Assembly: GCA_045576455.1 (NCBI GenBank)
Contig: JAZNGM010000004.1
Span: 62,001 to 126,000 of the forward strand
Direction of reading: 5' to 3'
DNA: 64,000 nt
Source: RGIG4034 sp045576455
GTDB taxonomy: Bacteria > Bacillota > Clostridia > Lachnospirales > Lachnospiraceae
The number at the start of each line of letters is the position of its first letter. The first letter of the stretch is position 1. The position numbers and the translations under genes are program-made. Shown here piece after piece: positions 8,259 through 17,166 of the stretch. A model generated the notes under the pieces. The model was not told where the DNA came from, did not search any database, and saw only the letters and a program-made list of their open reading frames with translations.

Positions 8259-9275
8259 CTATACTTCGTAGCCGTTCGGATTGTTACTCTGCCATCTCCA
8301 GGAATCCTCACACATTGTGCGGATTCCTCTTTTTGCACTCCAGTTAAGTTCCCGTTGTGCTTTAGAAGGATCTGAATAGCACTCTGCAATATCTCCCGGC
8401 CTTCTGTCTTTAATAACATAAGGAATTTTTCTTCCGGAAGCTTCCTCAAAGTTTTTAACAATTTCAAGAACGCTGTAGCCCTGTCCTGTACCAAGATTAT
8501 AAATTCCAAGTCCGGGATTCTCTTTTATTTTTTCAATAGCTTTTACATGTCCGTTAGCCAAGTCCACTACGTGGATATAATCACGCACTCCCGTTCCGTC
8601 CGGTGTATCATAGTCGTTACCAAACACGCCCAGTTCCTTGAGTCTTCCGACAGCTACCTGTGTAATATACGGCATAAGATTATTCGGTATACCGTTCGGG
8701 TTTTCACCGATAAGTCCGCTCTCATGGGCGCCAATCGGATTAAAATATCTTAACAGCATAACGTTCCATTCCGGATCTGCCTTTTGTATATCTGTCAGAA
8801 TCTGCTCAAGCATCGACTTGGTCTGTCCGTACGGATTCGTTATTTCACCCTTAGGGCACTCTTCCGTAATAGGCACAAATGCAGGATTTCCGTACACCGT
8901 AGCAGAAGATGAAAATACAATATTTTTAACACCATGTTTTCTCATAACATCAACCAGCACCAATGTACCGCCGATATTGTTCTGATAATATTCCCATGGT
9001 TTTTGTACAGATTCTCCTACCGCTTTGAAGCCGGCAAAATTAATTACCGCATCAATATTCTCCGTATCAAATATTTTATCCATCGCTTCACGGTTAATAA
9101 CATCCGCTTCATAAAACTTCACCGGTTTTCCCGTTATCTTTTCAACTCTGTTAAGCGATTCCCTGCTTGAATTACTCAAGTTATCTACCACTACTACGTC
9201 ATAGCCTGCTTCCTGTAATTCAATTACTGTGTGGCTGCCGATATATCCGGCACCGCCTGCAACTAATACTGTCAT
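8259..9275 (-). CDS. galE: UDP-glucose 4-epimerase
   Basis: A 338-residue short-chain dehydrogenase-type epimerase interconverting UDP-glucose and UDP-galactose. MTVLVAGGAGYIGSHTV is the NAD-binding glycine motif; SSSATVYG and NPYGQTKSMLEQ supply the catalytic Ser and Tyr-x3-Lys. I place the start at 9275, where GAGGAAGG lies 8 bases upstream, rather than at an in-frame ATG at 9302 that would overlap the upstream kinase gene. It starts just after the histidine kinase stop, so the two may be cotranscribed. It feeds Leloir galactose use and surface polysaccharide synthesis. Confidence 0.96.
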   Translation of the reverse strand: MTVLVAGGAGYIGSHTVIELQEAGYDVVVVDNLSNSSRESLNRVEKITGKPVKFYEADVINREAMDKIFDTENIDAVINFAGFKAVGESVQKPWEYYQNNIGGTLVLVDVMRKHGVKNIVFSSSATVYGNPAFVPITEECPKGEITNPYGQTKSMLEQILTDIQKADPEWNVMLLRYFNPIGAHESGLIGENPNGIPNNLMPYITQVAVGRLKELGVFGNDYDTPDGTGVRDYIHVVDLANGHVKAIEKIKENPGLGIYNLGTGQGYSVLEIVKNFEEASGRKIPYVIKDRRPGDIAECYSDPSKAQRELNWSAKRGIRTMCEDSWRWQSNNPNGYEV

Positions 9276-9279
9276 AACA

Positions 9280-11475
9280 CTAACCTTCCTCATTCCATTC
9301 AATATCTTTTAAAAACGTTGTCATTTTATATAATATATCTTCCATCGCATATACAAACTCATTCTGCTCCTGATAAATCTTAAGCAGTTCAAGTCCTTTT
9401 GCCGCAATTTCCATTTCTTTTGCGGTAGCCGCAATATCCATGACGCCAACCGTTGTAAGGACGCTCTTCATTGCGTGTGCATATATGGCATAATCATTCC
9501 AATTTTTTTCTTCAAACGCATTCTTTATGTCTTTAATCATCTTTGGCATGCCTTGTACCGTGAACGCCACATTAGCCGCAATACCTTTTGTACCCGTATT
9601 CGTGTGCTTACCGGCTTCTTCCACATCTGCAAAGGAAGCCAGCTTCGTTCGAATCATAGCATCGTAAGTATCATGACCGTCATTTACTTCCACAAGTGTA
9701 TGCTCAACTGGAATAATAAGAGATTTCGGCAAGTAGTTATACAGAACCCATTCCAGTTCCTCTCCGCGCACCGGCTTTGCCACATAATCCGAAAAGCCCG
9801 CATCAATATACTTTTGCTTGGCTCCGTTAACCGCATTAGCTGTAAGGGCAATAATAGGAACACCTTCCGCAAGCAACTCTTCTCTTATTTTCTGTAACGT
9901 TTCGATACCATCCATAGCAGGCATCATATGATCTAAAAGCACCAGATTATAATACGGCTGCACATCTGAAAAATCCGGCCGGTACGGCATTTTTTCACGC
10001 AATACGCTTAAGCACTCCAGACCCGAAGAAACCGTATCCACTTTAACACGTACCCGCTTCAAAAGCTTTATTGCCACATTCAGGTTCGTCTCATTATCAT
10101 CCACCAGCAAAACCCTTGCCCCCGGTGCCTGAAACTCCTCTTTTACCATTTCCGTATTTTTTATGCGGTTTTTGTATTTTGACCGGTAATCTCCGACTTC
10201 CTGTATATCTGCAACTTCTTGCGGCACTCTCAGGCAAAATAACGACCCTTTGCCATATTCACTCTTAAGGGAAATGGTGCCACCCATCAATTCTGCAAGC
10301 TTTTTAGCAATCGCCAGGCCCAATCCGGTTCCTTCTATTTGGGAATTCCGCTTTTCGTCAATCCGGTGGAAAGAATCAAATATATTAATCATATCACTTT
10401 CGCGAATTCCCCTGCCGGTGTCCCGTACTCCCATGTAAAGAAGTTTTTCTTCCTGTTCATAGTCAACAAGCAGCGTAACAATGCCTTTGTCCGTATATTT
10501 AACCGCATTAGACAAAAAATTAAGGGCTATTTGTTTTATACGGATAGCATCACCAATAAGTTCATCAGGCATCTTTGCATTTATCTTAACATCAAAGGTA
10601 AGCCCCTTTTTCTCAGCACGCTCCCGCATCATATCTTCAAGTTCGCATACTATATCCGTCACATAGTATGGGTTTTCGTCAATATCCAGCTTGCCGGATT
10701 CCATTTTTGAAAAATCAATAATATCGCCCACCAGGGAAAACAGCGTTTTTCCGGAGGCTTCGACGGCCATGGCATATTCCTTAATCGCCTCGTCTTTATT
10801 TTCACGCAATATCATTTCATTCATTCCCAGCATGGCATTGAGCGGTGTTCTTATCTCGTGCGACATATTCGCAAGAAACTCAACCTTTGCATTCGAAGCC
10901 TTATCCGCATTCTCTTTTGCTTTACTGTAAGTATTATATTGCATCTGGATACTGATTCCGGTAATGGAAGCCACTACCAGATATGCCACAATTATATCAA
11001 TATACTGTGCTGCACTGTATATTTCAAATTTAACAACAAGGGTTGGATAAGTAAATTCTATCCAAATACATATTAAATTTACGATTGTGGTACATATCGC
11101 AAAAATCAGCAACCGCACTCCCCGGACGGTTACAAATAAAAGTACTATTTCAAGAACGAACCATGAGGGCATGCCGCTCAAAATCCCACCCGTAAAAAAG
11201 TAAACAACGGGATACAATACGCAAAACACCATGGCATACACAATTGTTCCTACGAATAAATACTTTTTCTTGACATTCGCAATAATAATAGCTGCCAGCA
11301 TAAGTATTGCAAAAAGAAAAATATAACCTGCATTATACGAAATACCACCAAGCACTACGTTTAATACCAACGCCAGAACCGCCCCCAGGGTTCCGCAGCC
11401 GACAACCACATTAAACATTCTTCCCTCAATCGGGATATCCTCTGAAAACATGTATTTTTTTAGCAGTTTTGTCAT
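9280..11475 (-). CDS. Hybrid sensor histidine kinase (membrane sensor, HisKA, HATPase, REC, HPt)
   Basis: A 731-residue multidomain phosphorelay protein. The first 175 residues form six hydrophobic segments without an obvious extracellular domain, then HisKA with phospho-acceptor His206 (NMSHEIRTPLN). The ATPase domain (about 310-420) has N- and G-boxes (NFLSNAVKY, GRGI, GTGLGLAI). A receiver domain follows with RVLLVDDNETN and Asp515 (LLDHMMPAMDG), and a C-terminal HPt with His667 (AHAMKSVLTTVG). All acceptor residues are present, so a His-Asp-His relay is expected. No output regulator is adjacent. GGGGGAATT precedes the ATG. It closely resembles the kinase at 37,469-39,991. Confidence 0.93.
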   Translation of the reverse strand: MTKLLKKYMFSEDIPIEGRMFNVVVGCGTLGAVLALVLNVVLGGISYNAGYIFLFAILMLAAIIIANVKKKYLFVGTIVYAMVFCVLYPVVYFFTGGILSGMPSWFVLEIVLLFVTVRGVRLLIFAICTTIVNLICIWIEFTYPTLVVKFEIYSAAQYIDIIVAYLVVASITGISIQMQYNTYSKAKENADKASNAKVEFLANMSHEIRTPLNAMLGMNEMILRENKDEAIKEYAMAVEASGKTLFSLVGDIIDFSKMESGKLDIDENPYYVTDIVCELEDMMRERAEKKGLTFDVKINAKMPDELIGDAIRIKQIALNFLSNAVKYTDKGIVTLLVDYEQEEKLLYMGVRDTGRGIRESDMINIFDSFHRIDEKRNSQIEGTGLGLAIAKKLAELMGGTISLKSEYGKGSLFCLRVPQEVADIQEVGDYRSKYKNRIKNTEMVKEEFQAPGARVLLVDDNETNLNVAIKLLKRVRVKVDTVSSGLECLSVLREKMPYRPDFSDVQPYYNLVLLDHMMPAMDGIETLQKIREELLAEGVPIIALTANAVNGAKQKYIDAGFSDYVAKPVRGEELEWVLYNYLPKSLIIPVEHTLVEVNDGHDTYDAMIRTKLASFADVEEAGKHTNTGTKGIAANVAFTVQGMPKMIKDIKNAFEEKNWNDYAIYAHAMKSVLTTVGVMDIAATAKEMEIAAKGLELLKIYQEQNEFVYAMEDILYKMTTFLKDIEWNEEG

Positions 11476-11521
11476 AATTCCCCCGTTTCTGCAAACCGCA
11501 ATTTATCAGTAAGTATATTGT

Positions 11522-12934
11522 CTATTTTTTCTTTAGTTTATTAAGATATATTTTTGTTTCAGCTGCCACTACTCCGCTTAAAGCTATAAGAGCTATTAAG
11601 TTCGGAAGCGCCATTAAACCGTTAAATATATCTGCAATGGTAAATACCGCTTTAACTGTCATATACGGACCGATAAGTACCGCTAAAATATATACCCAGC
11701 GATATGTAATCACCGCTTTTTTCCTATCTCCCACCAGATATTCGAGACATCTTTCGCTATAATAGCTCCATCCAAGTATTGTGGTAAACGCAAAGAATAT
11801 AAGACATATCATGAGGATAAACGATGATACATTGCCTGCGAACGGAAGCCCGTCCGTAAAGGCTTTGGTGGTAATCTGTATTCCTTCAAGGCCTTCCACC
11901 TTCCATGCACCCGAAATAACGATACTCAATCCGGTCAAGGTACAAATAATAATCGTATCAATAAAAGTACCTGTCATAGAAATAAGTCCCTGTCTTACCG
12001 GCTCCTGTGTTGTAGCCGTTGAGGCCGCAATCGGTGCACTACCAAGACCTGCCTCGTTAGAGAAAATACCACGTGCTACACCATTACGCATTGCAAGCAT
12101 AATGGAAGTTCCCATCAAACCACCGGCAACCGGCTTAAGGCTGAATGCGCTGCTTACGATTTCCTTAACAGCAGTCGGGACTGCTCCAATATTACATATA
12201 ATAATGGTCACTGTAACAATCACATATAAAACTGCCATAAACGGAACGATTACTTCCGCCACTTTAGCGATTCGTTTAATACCGCCAATGATTACTAAAG
12301 CTGCTCCTATAGTAAGTATGGCACCTGCAACTACAACCACGAGAGAATACTCTCTTCCGAAAAGCATCACCGTATCAGGAATATACTGTTTGAAAAAGCC
12401 TTCCACCGCACCTGTAATGGAGTTAACCTGGGTAAAAGTACCGATTCCCATAATACCTGCACATACACCAAAAACTGCAAATAAAACAGCAAGCCATTTA
12501 AACTTTTTACCCATTCCCTTTTCTATGTAATAGAACGGTCCGCCAAGTATATGTCCGTCTTCAGACACCTGTCTGTATTTAACGGCAAGCATACATTCTG
12601 CATACTTTGTCGCCGTTCCCACAAGAGCTGCTATCCACATCCAGAAAAGAGCTCCCGGACCACCTGCTGCTATCGCGGTTGCAACACCCACAATGTTACC
12701 TGTACCGATAGTGGCGGACAATGCCGTACATAAGGCACCAAAGCTGCTTACTTCACCCGTTCCGTTTTCTTCTTTTTGGAAAATATACTTAAACGCCAGT
12801 ATCAGTTTTCTGAACTGTAAGCCTTTTACCCTTACCGTTAACAAGATACCCGTAGCAATAATAAGCACAATCAAAGGTATTCCCCATACAACATCATTTA
12901 CTTGTGTCAAAAAACTATTAATCTTCCCGAGCAT
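11522..12934 (-). CDS. Alanine/glycine:cation symporter (AGCS family)
   Basis: A 470-residue protein with about eleven membrane helices. Signature stretches are VNDVVWGIPLIVLI near the start, ALCTALSATIGTGNIVG, GGPGALFWMWIAALVG and NEAGLGSAPIAAS, which mark sodium- or proton-coupled uptake of alanine, glycine or glutamine. I use the ATG at 12934 with GGGAG just upstream rather than an in-frame ATG at 12952 lacking a site. It follows a small membrane protein by about 40 bases in the same direction. Confidence 0.93.
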   Translation of the reverse strand: MLGKINSFLTQVNDVVWGIPLIVLIIATGILLTVRVKGLQFRKLILAFKYIFQKEENGTGEVSSFGALCTALSATIGTGNIVGVATAIAAGGPGALFWMWIAALVGTATKYAECMLAVKYRQVSEDGHILGGPFYYIEKGMGKKFKWLAVLFAVFGVCAGIMGIGTFTQVNSITGAVEGFFKQYIPDTVMLFGREYSLVVVVAGAILTIGAALVIIGGIKRIAKVAEVIVPFMAVLYVIVTVTIIICNIGAVPTAVKEIVSSAFSLKPVAGGLMGTSIMLAMRNGVARGIFSNEAGLGSAPIAASTATTQEPVRQGLISMTGTFIDTIIICTLTGLSIVISGAWKVEGLEGIQITTKAFTDGLPFAGNVSSFILMICLIFFAFTTILGWSYYSERCLEYLVGDRKKAVITYRWVYILAVLIGPYMTVKAVFTIADIFNGLMALPNLIALIALSGVVAAETKIYLNKLKKK

Positions 12935-12975
12935 ATTCTCCCTCTCTCCCAAATATATTTTCAGCTACTTAACTA

Positions 12976-13188
12976 TTACTTTTTTCTTTTGTTATAGCGT
13001 ACACCGGCCCCAAAGGTCATACCTATCAGTGCCATAATAACCGTACCTATTACTATACTTTCAAACATTATCTCGCCCAATGTTAAACCGAGGATAATGC
13101 CGAGAACAAGCCCTACATGCCAGAAGCTTCCCCGTTCAACTGTTTCCTCTGCCAAATCCTTTGTTTCATCCTTGATTTGTTCACTCAT
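12976..13188 (-). CDS. Small two-helix membrane protein
   Basis: A 70-residue protein with an acidic N-terminus (MSEQIKDETKDLAEETVERG), two transmembrane segments (about 24-40 and 44-62) and a basic tail (RYNKRKK). GAGGG precedes the ATG. No family recognised. It lies directly ahead of the AGCS symporter in a likely two-gene transcript, so it may be an accessory of that transporter, but nothing in the sequence proves this. Confidence 0.7.
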   Translation of the reverse strand: MSEQIKDETKDLAEETVERGSFWHVGLVLGIILGLTLGEIMFESIVIGTVIMALIGMTFGAGVRYNKRKK

Positions 13189-13222
13189 GATTGTACCCTC
13201 AAAATACTTATAATCTTAAATA

Positions 13223-13249
13223 TGCCCTGTCATGATACATGGCAGGGCA
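13223..13249 (-). terminator. Terminator after ilvE
   Basis: A 12-bp stem (TGCCCTGTCATG paired with its complement, one G-T) and a 3-base loop lie just beyond the ilvE stop. The following minus-strand tail is T/A rich but not a clean U run, so termination may be partial. Confidence 0.65.
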
Positions 13250-13267
13250 CTTTATCCACTTAGTTAA

Positions 13268-14293
13268 TTATTTAATCACCTTAATCCATCCCTTAGGCGC
13301 TTCAATACGACCCATCTGGATACCGGTAAGTGTATCATACAACTTCTTGGTAACCGGTCCCATCTCTGTCATGCCGCTAGGAAGGCAGATTTCTTTTCCA
13401 TGGTCAACAATTTTGCCAACCGGTGAAATAACAGCTGCAGTTCCGCAAAGTCCTGCTTCTGCCATATCTTTTAACTCATCAACATAAACTTCTCTTTCTT
13501 CTGCTTCAAGACCAAGATACTCTTTTGCTACCTGTATAAGGGAACGTCTTGTAATAGAAGGAAGAATACTGTCTGACTTCGGTGTTACAACCTTACCATC
13601 TTTTGTAACAAAGAGGAAGTTTGCTCCGCCCGTTTCTTCAACCTTTGTTCTTGTACCCGGATCAAGGTACATATTTTCATCATAACCTTCATTATGTGCG
13701 GTTACGATAGCATGAAGGCTCATTGCATAGTTAAGACCTGCTTTAATATTACCTGTACCATGTGGTGCCGCACGGTCAAAATCACTAATCTTGATAGTAA
13801 GCGGTTTTGCACCCCCCTTAAAGTATGGACCTACCGGAGTAGCAAACACCCTGAACTGATACTCTGTTGCAGGTTTAACACCGATTACCGGATTAATACC
13901 GAACATATATGGCCTTAAATAAAGCGTAGCACCTGAACCATATGGTGGCACATATGCTTCATTCGCTTCTACCGTCTTAACAATAGCCTCTACAAATTTA
14001 TCTTCCGGATAAACCGGCATTTCCAGTCTCTTCGCTGATTGCACCATACGTTCTGCATTCAGGTCAGGACGGAAAGTTACGATATGTCCATCCTCTGTTG
14101 TGTAAGCTTTCAAACCTTCAAAAATTGTCTGCGCATACTGAAGTACGCCCGCACACTCACTCATGGTAATCATGGAATCAGATATTAACGCTCCCTCATC
14201 CCATGCTCCATCTTTATAATTTGCCACAAATCTTTTATCTGTCTCTATGTAACCGAAGCCAAGATTTGCCCAATCAATGTTCTTCTTCTCCAT
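13268..14293 (-). CDS. ilvE: Branched-chain amino acid aminotransferase
   Basis: A 341-residue class IV PLP aminotransferase exchanging amino groups between glutamate and leucine, isoleucine or valine. The GNIKAGLNYAMS region carries the PLP lysine, and QTIFEGLKAY, YLRPYMFG and TKVEETGGANFLF are family motifs of the clostridial/BCAT2 branch. Start at 14293 is supported by GGAGAG six bases upstream; an ATG four codons earlier has a poorer site. It is monocistronic with its own promoter and a nearby palindrome (14366-14386). Confidence 0.95.
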   Translation of the reverse strand: MEKKNIDWANLGFGYIETDKRFVANYKDGAWDEGALISDSMITMSECAGVLQYAQTIFEGLKAYTTEDGHIVTFRPDLNAERMVQSAKRLEMPVYPEDKFVEAIVKTVEANEAYVPPYGSGATLYLRPYMFGINPVIGVKPATEYQFRVFATPVGPYFKGGAKPLTIKISDFDRAAPHGTGNIKAGLNYAMSLHAIVTAHNEGYDENMYLDPGTRTKVEETGGANFLFVTKDGKVVTPKSDSILPSITRRSLIQVAKEYLGLEAEEREVYVDELKDMAEAGLCGTAAVISPVGKIVDHGKEICLPSGMTEMGPVTKKLYDTLTGIQMGRIEAPKGWIKVIK

Positions 14294-14365
14294 ACTACTC
14301 TCCATTCCGAGAACGTCACAAACCGTCTAACGGACCCATGATCCGCATTTCCGTCCTCAATTTCT

Positions 14366-14386
14366 ACTAAAAACTTAATTTTTAGT
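14366..14386. promoter_or_regulatory. 21-bp inverted repeat at the ilvE transcription start
   Basis: Perfect 8-bp arms (ACTAAAAA and TTTTTAGT) with a 5-base spacer overlap the end of the ilvE -10 box and the expected start site. Its position suits a repressor operator. It does not match the CodY consensus (AATTTTCWGAAAATT). No T-box motif is visible in the 70-base leader. Confidence 0.45.
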
Positions 14387-14411
14387 ATATCACATTGGTT
14401 GAAACTATCAA
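14384..14411 (-). promoter_or_regulatory. Promoter of ilvE
   Basis: TTGATA (14406-14411) and TATACT (14384-14389) on the minus strand with a 16-base spacer, about 90 bases before the ilvE start. Confidence 0.65.
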
Positions 14412-14430
14412 GAGAAAACCTCGCAAAAGT

Positions 14431-14958
14431 TTATTTATCCCTATACAAAAGCAACCTGTCCATGCCGCCATATTTAGTCAGACGGCCAACCACCTTAAAT
14501 CCGCATCGCTTAAGGCTGATAAGGCTTGCCTCATTATCAGGGTGTACCGTTGCCAAATAGTACAAATATTTTGTACTCTTAAGAAGTTCCAGGGCTTCAA
14601 GCATCAATCTTTTCTGAATACCATGACCACGGAAGGACGATAACACCGCTGCTGACTCAAAATGCAACGCTTTTAAAAGCTGTTCTTCCGCCTTTTCATC
14701 ATCCGGTTTATCAATCATATCCATTAACAGATTATCCTCATTAAGTCCCGGATAACGTATCATCAAAAAACCGGCCGGTACTTCATCTGCTTTAGCTATT
14801 AACGTAAATCCCTCTTCCCTAATATGACGCCTGACATATTCCCTATCATCTGCTTCATAATAATCAGGATTACTAAGCCCTGCTTTAGCCTCACACATTA
14901 AACGGTATATATCATCCACATCTTTTTCTTCTGCCAAACAAATACTGAATTGTTCCAT
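14431..14958 (-). CDS. GNAT family N-acetyltransferase
   Basis: A 175-residue GNAT protein. Visible features are an N-terminal AEEKDVDDIYRLM strand-helix, the central beta-strand TLIAKADEVPAGFLMIRYP, the acetyl-CoA loop SSFRGHGIQKRLMLEALELL (an R/Q-x-x-G-x-G/A pattern) and the late NEASLISLKRCGFKVVG motif. Substrate unknown. I use the ATG at 14958 because GGTAAGG precedes it; an ATG at 14982 has no site. It lies alone between ilvE and the divergent uppP. Confidence 0.87.
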   Translation of the reverse strand: MEQFSICLAEEKDVDDIYRLMCEAKAGLSNPDYYEADDREYVRRHIREEGFTLIAKADEVPAGFLMIRYPGLNEDNLLMDMIDKPDDEKAEEQLLKALHFESAAVLSSFRGHGIQKRLMLEALELLKSTKYLYYLATVHPDNEASLISLKRCGFKVVGRLTKYGGMDRLLLYRDK

Positions 14959-15060
14959 CGCAACCTTACCTTTTATCATCAATTCTACATTTGTATTATA
15001 TAAGCAGCTATGCTAGAATACAAATGTTAATAATAGAAATAGATTTTCATGGAGGCAAAA

Positions 15061-15918
15061 ATGCAAATAGACATTATAGAAATACTCAAGTCCATTCTCT
15101 TTGGTATTGTAGAAGGAATCACCGAATGGCTTCCGATCAGTAGCACAGGGCACTTAATTATCCTTAATGAATTTATCTCCCTTAAAGCCTCGGAAGGCTT
15201 TCTCGAAATGTTTGATGTAGTAATCCAACTTGGTGCCATTGTAGCCGTAATTATCATTTTCTTCAAACAGATATGGCCGTTTGGTAAAAGCGGTGAAGAA
15301 GAACCCCTCAAAAAAACCGGTGTGCTTTCTTATGTTAAAAAAGATATTTTCTTTTTATGGCTCAAGATACTGGTTGCCTGCATTCCGGCAATTTTAGCAA
15401 TGCCGTTTGACGATCAGTTTGAAAAGTGGTTCCGCAACCCGACCTGTGTATCTATTGTACTCATTGTATTTGGTATCGGCTTTATCATTATCGAAAGTAT
15501 GCACAAGGGAAAAGAAGCCAAAGTCAACTCCCTTTTAGAGCTTTCCTTTAAACTGGCATTCATTATCGGTATTTTCCAATTTATAGCTGCCGTTTTCCCG
15601 GGAACCTCCCGCTCCGGAGCCACCATTTTAGGCGCACTCCTTCTTGGCGTATCCCGTAAGGTTGCTGCAGAATTCACCTTCTTCCTTGCCATTCCGGCAA
15701 TGATCGGTGCAAGCTTATTTAAGCTTTTAAAATTCGGATTTACCTTTACATCAACAGAGATCCTACTTCTGGTGATTGCCATGGTAACGGCATTCCTTGT
15801 ATCCGTATTTGTCATTAAATTCTTAATGTCCTATATAAAGAAGCACGACTTCAAAGTATTCGGATGGTACAGAATTGCATTGGGAATTTTAGTGCTGGCA
15901 TTTATGATATTCAGATAA
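15061..15918 (+). CDS. uppP: Undecaprenyl-diphosphatase (BacA/UppP)
   Basis: A 285-residue integral membrane phosphatase that recycles the undecaprenyl carrier lipid for peptidoglycan and surface polymers and confers bacitracin tolerance. Both signature motifs are intact: GIVEGITEWLPISSTGHLII near the N-terminus and PGTSRSGATI in the second half. The start at 15061 is preferred because GGAGG lies 5 bases upstream; an ATG at 15049 overlaps that site. Monocistronic; followed by the nested inverted repeat. Confidence 0.95.
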   Translation: MQIDIIEILKSILFGIVEGITEWLPISSTGHLIILNEFISLKASEGFLEMFDVVIQLGAIVAVIIIFFKQIWPFGKSGEEEPLKKTGVLSYVKKDIFFLWLKILVACIPAILAMPFDDQFEKWFRNPTCVSIVLIVFGIGFIIIESMHKGKEAKVNSLLELSFKLAFIIGIFQFIAAVFPGTSRSGATILGALLLGVSRKVAAEFTFFLAIPAMIGASLFKLLKFGFTFTSTEILLLVIAMVTAFLVSVFVIKFLMSYIKKHDFKVFGWYRIALGILVLAFMIFR

Positions 15919-15927
15919 GCTATAAAT

Positions 15928-16071
15928 AAAGCAAGCCCCAATATTATATCCTACCGCAGAACGCTTCCGCTCGGTGAAAGAACACAGCGGATGCTAAGCT
16001 CGAAAAAACCTCGCCAAGCACCGGCGTCTTTCAAAGTCTGCTTAATAGGATATAATATGGGGGCTTGCTTT
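15928..16071. repeat. 144-base nested inverted repeat (possible dispersed element or structured terminator)
   Basis: The outer 26-base arms (15928-15953 and 16046-16071) match at 25 of 26 positions. Inside, GCAGA (15956-15960) pairs with TCTGC (16037-16041). Two further hairpins lie within: GCTTCCGCT/AGCGGATGC (15963-15994, one mismatch) and CGCC/GGCG (16012-16026). The outer arms begin with AAAGCAAGC and end with GCTTGCTTTTT, so the element could end transcription of uppP and of the convergent 16082 gene. The inner part is unusually GC-rich for its surroundings. No other copy is in this window. Confidence 0.75.
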
Positions 16072-16081
16072 TTATTTCTAT

Positions 16082-17131
16082 CTAGTAGTAATTATAAATC
16101 GCTTCCTCCACCATATAGGAGAAAGTATCCCGCATGTTCTTGATCACTTCATCAACATTATCCGTCGTAACCTTATAATCGCCCGACACAAGGGAATCAA
16201 GCATCCTTTGGCTGATATCCGGAGAATAGTGTATCTGGTCCATGTAATAATCCAGATTGCAGGTAATGTCCCTGTCCGCAGCAAAGAAGAACACTTCAAC
16301 ATTCTCATGGGAAAGCAGCATCGGCAGTACTTTTTCTATTGCCATAAGAAATTTTTCGCTTCCGCCTGCCGTATACATCGCATCCCACCACATAAGCGAA
16401 TACGGCGGGAAGAAAACGGTATACTTAACATCCTTATGCGCTTCTATCTGCTCCTCGATCAACGCAATATTCTCTTCCATCAGTTTAATATGGGGAAGCA
16501 GTTCTTCTGCTTCTTTAACCACAGCCGGCTTTTGATAAGCATACATGGCAAACTCTGCACCGAATTTTTTATCTGCCGCCCAATTGTAACCATTACCGCC
16601 GGTATACGTATCTGCCGCCGAATATGCCAAAAACAGCGGAATCTTTTCAAGCAGGACATCCTTATTAAAAAGATAGGCAAAATCATCCAGCATAGTATCG
16701 GTAAACAAGTACTTCGGGGTATACTCGGAATACACATTCACTTCAGTGTCTAACAAAAGGGCAAAAATATCCATGCACCAGAATACATGCTTAAGCTTAT
16801 TTTCTTCCTGCGCCCGGTTAAGATAATACAATAAATCCGCAATCGAACCGGAGCCTTTAATAACCTTTAAGGTCAAAACATCATACTGTGCATCCAAAAA
16901 TCCCGTGTCAAAGTTTTCTGCCTCGGAAGACCCCAAGAGGACGCTGTCGTAATTTAGATTTCTCACCGAACCGATTACCTGTGTCTCCCTGTCAAACAGC
17001 ACGGTTTTAATGCCAAATCGGGGAGCATGATACTGATAAAACGGGTCAAACATATAGACTATACCACCTACAAGCAGCAAGCCTACGGTTATGAAAATGC
17101 ACAATTTTTTTAATGCTTTTTTCTTATCCAA
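16082..17131 (-). CDS. SGNH-like protein partnering an MBOAT acyltransferase
   Basis: A 349-residue protein with an N-terminal membrane anchor (IFITVGLLLVGGIVYMF) and an extracytoplasmic domain. SVLLGSSEAENFD resembles the SGNH block I serine, and DQIHYSP near residue 300 resembles the block V Asp-x2-His, as in DltD, AlgJ or AlgX-type transferases. It starts 35 bases after the MBOAT gene ends, so the two form a pair in which the MBOAT passes an acyl group across the membrane and this protein places it on a polymer. The target (teichoic acid or exopolysaccharide) is unknown. Confidence 0.8.
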   Translation of the reverse strand: MDKKKALKKLCIFITVGLLLVGGIVYMFDPFYQYHAPRFGIKTVLFDRETQVIGSVRNLNYDSVLLGSSEAENFDTGFLDAQYDVLTLKVIKGSGSIADLLYYLNRAQEENKLKHVFWCMDIFALLLDTEVNVYSEYTPKYLFTDTMLDDFAYLFNKDVLLEKIPLFLAYSAADTYTGGNGYNWAADKKFGAEFAMYAYQKPAVVKEAEELLPHIKLMEENIALIEEQIEAHKDVKYTVFFPPYSLMWWDAMYTAGGSEKFLMAIEKVLPMLLSHENVEVFFFAADRDITCNLDYYMDQIHYSPDISQRMLDSLVSGDYKVTTDNVDEVIKNMRDTFSYMVEEAIYNYY

Positions 17132-17166
17132 AATCCCGTCTCCTTCTATGAAAACTTAAATAACAC

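Noticed and set aside
11781..12530. Long open frame on the plus strand opposite the symporter gene
   Set aside because: It is a shadow of the AGCS coding sequence, low-complexity hydrophobic, with no ribosome site.
13189..13267. Glycine riboswitch ahead of the AGCS symporter unit
   Set aside because: The gap is under 80 bases and contains the ilvE terminator hairpin; no glycine aptamer features fit.
14306..14383. T-box leader upstream of ilvE
   Set aside because: Leader far too short and no AGGGTGGNACCGCG-like element.
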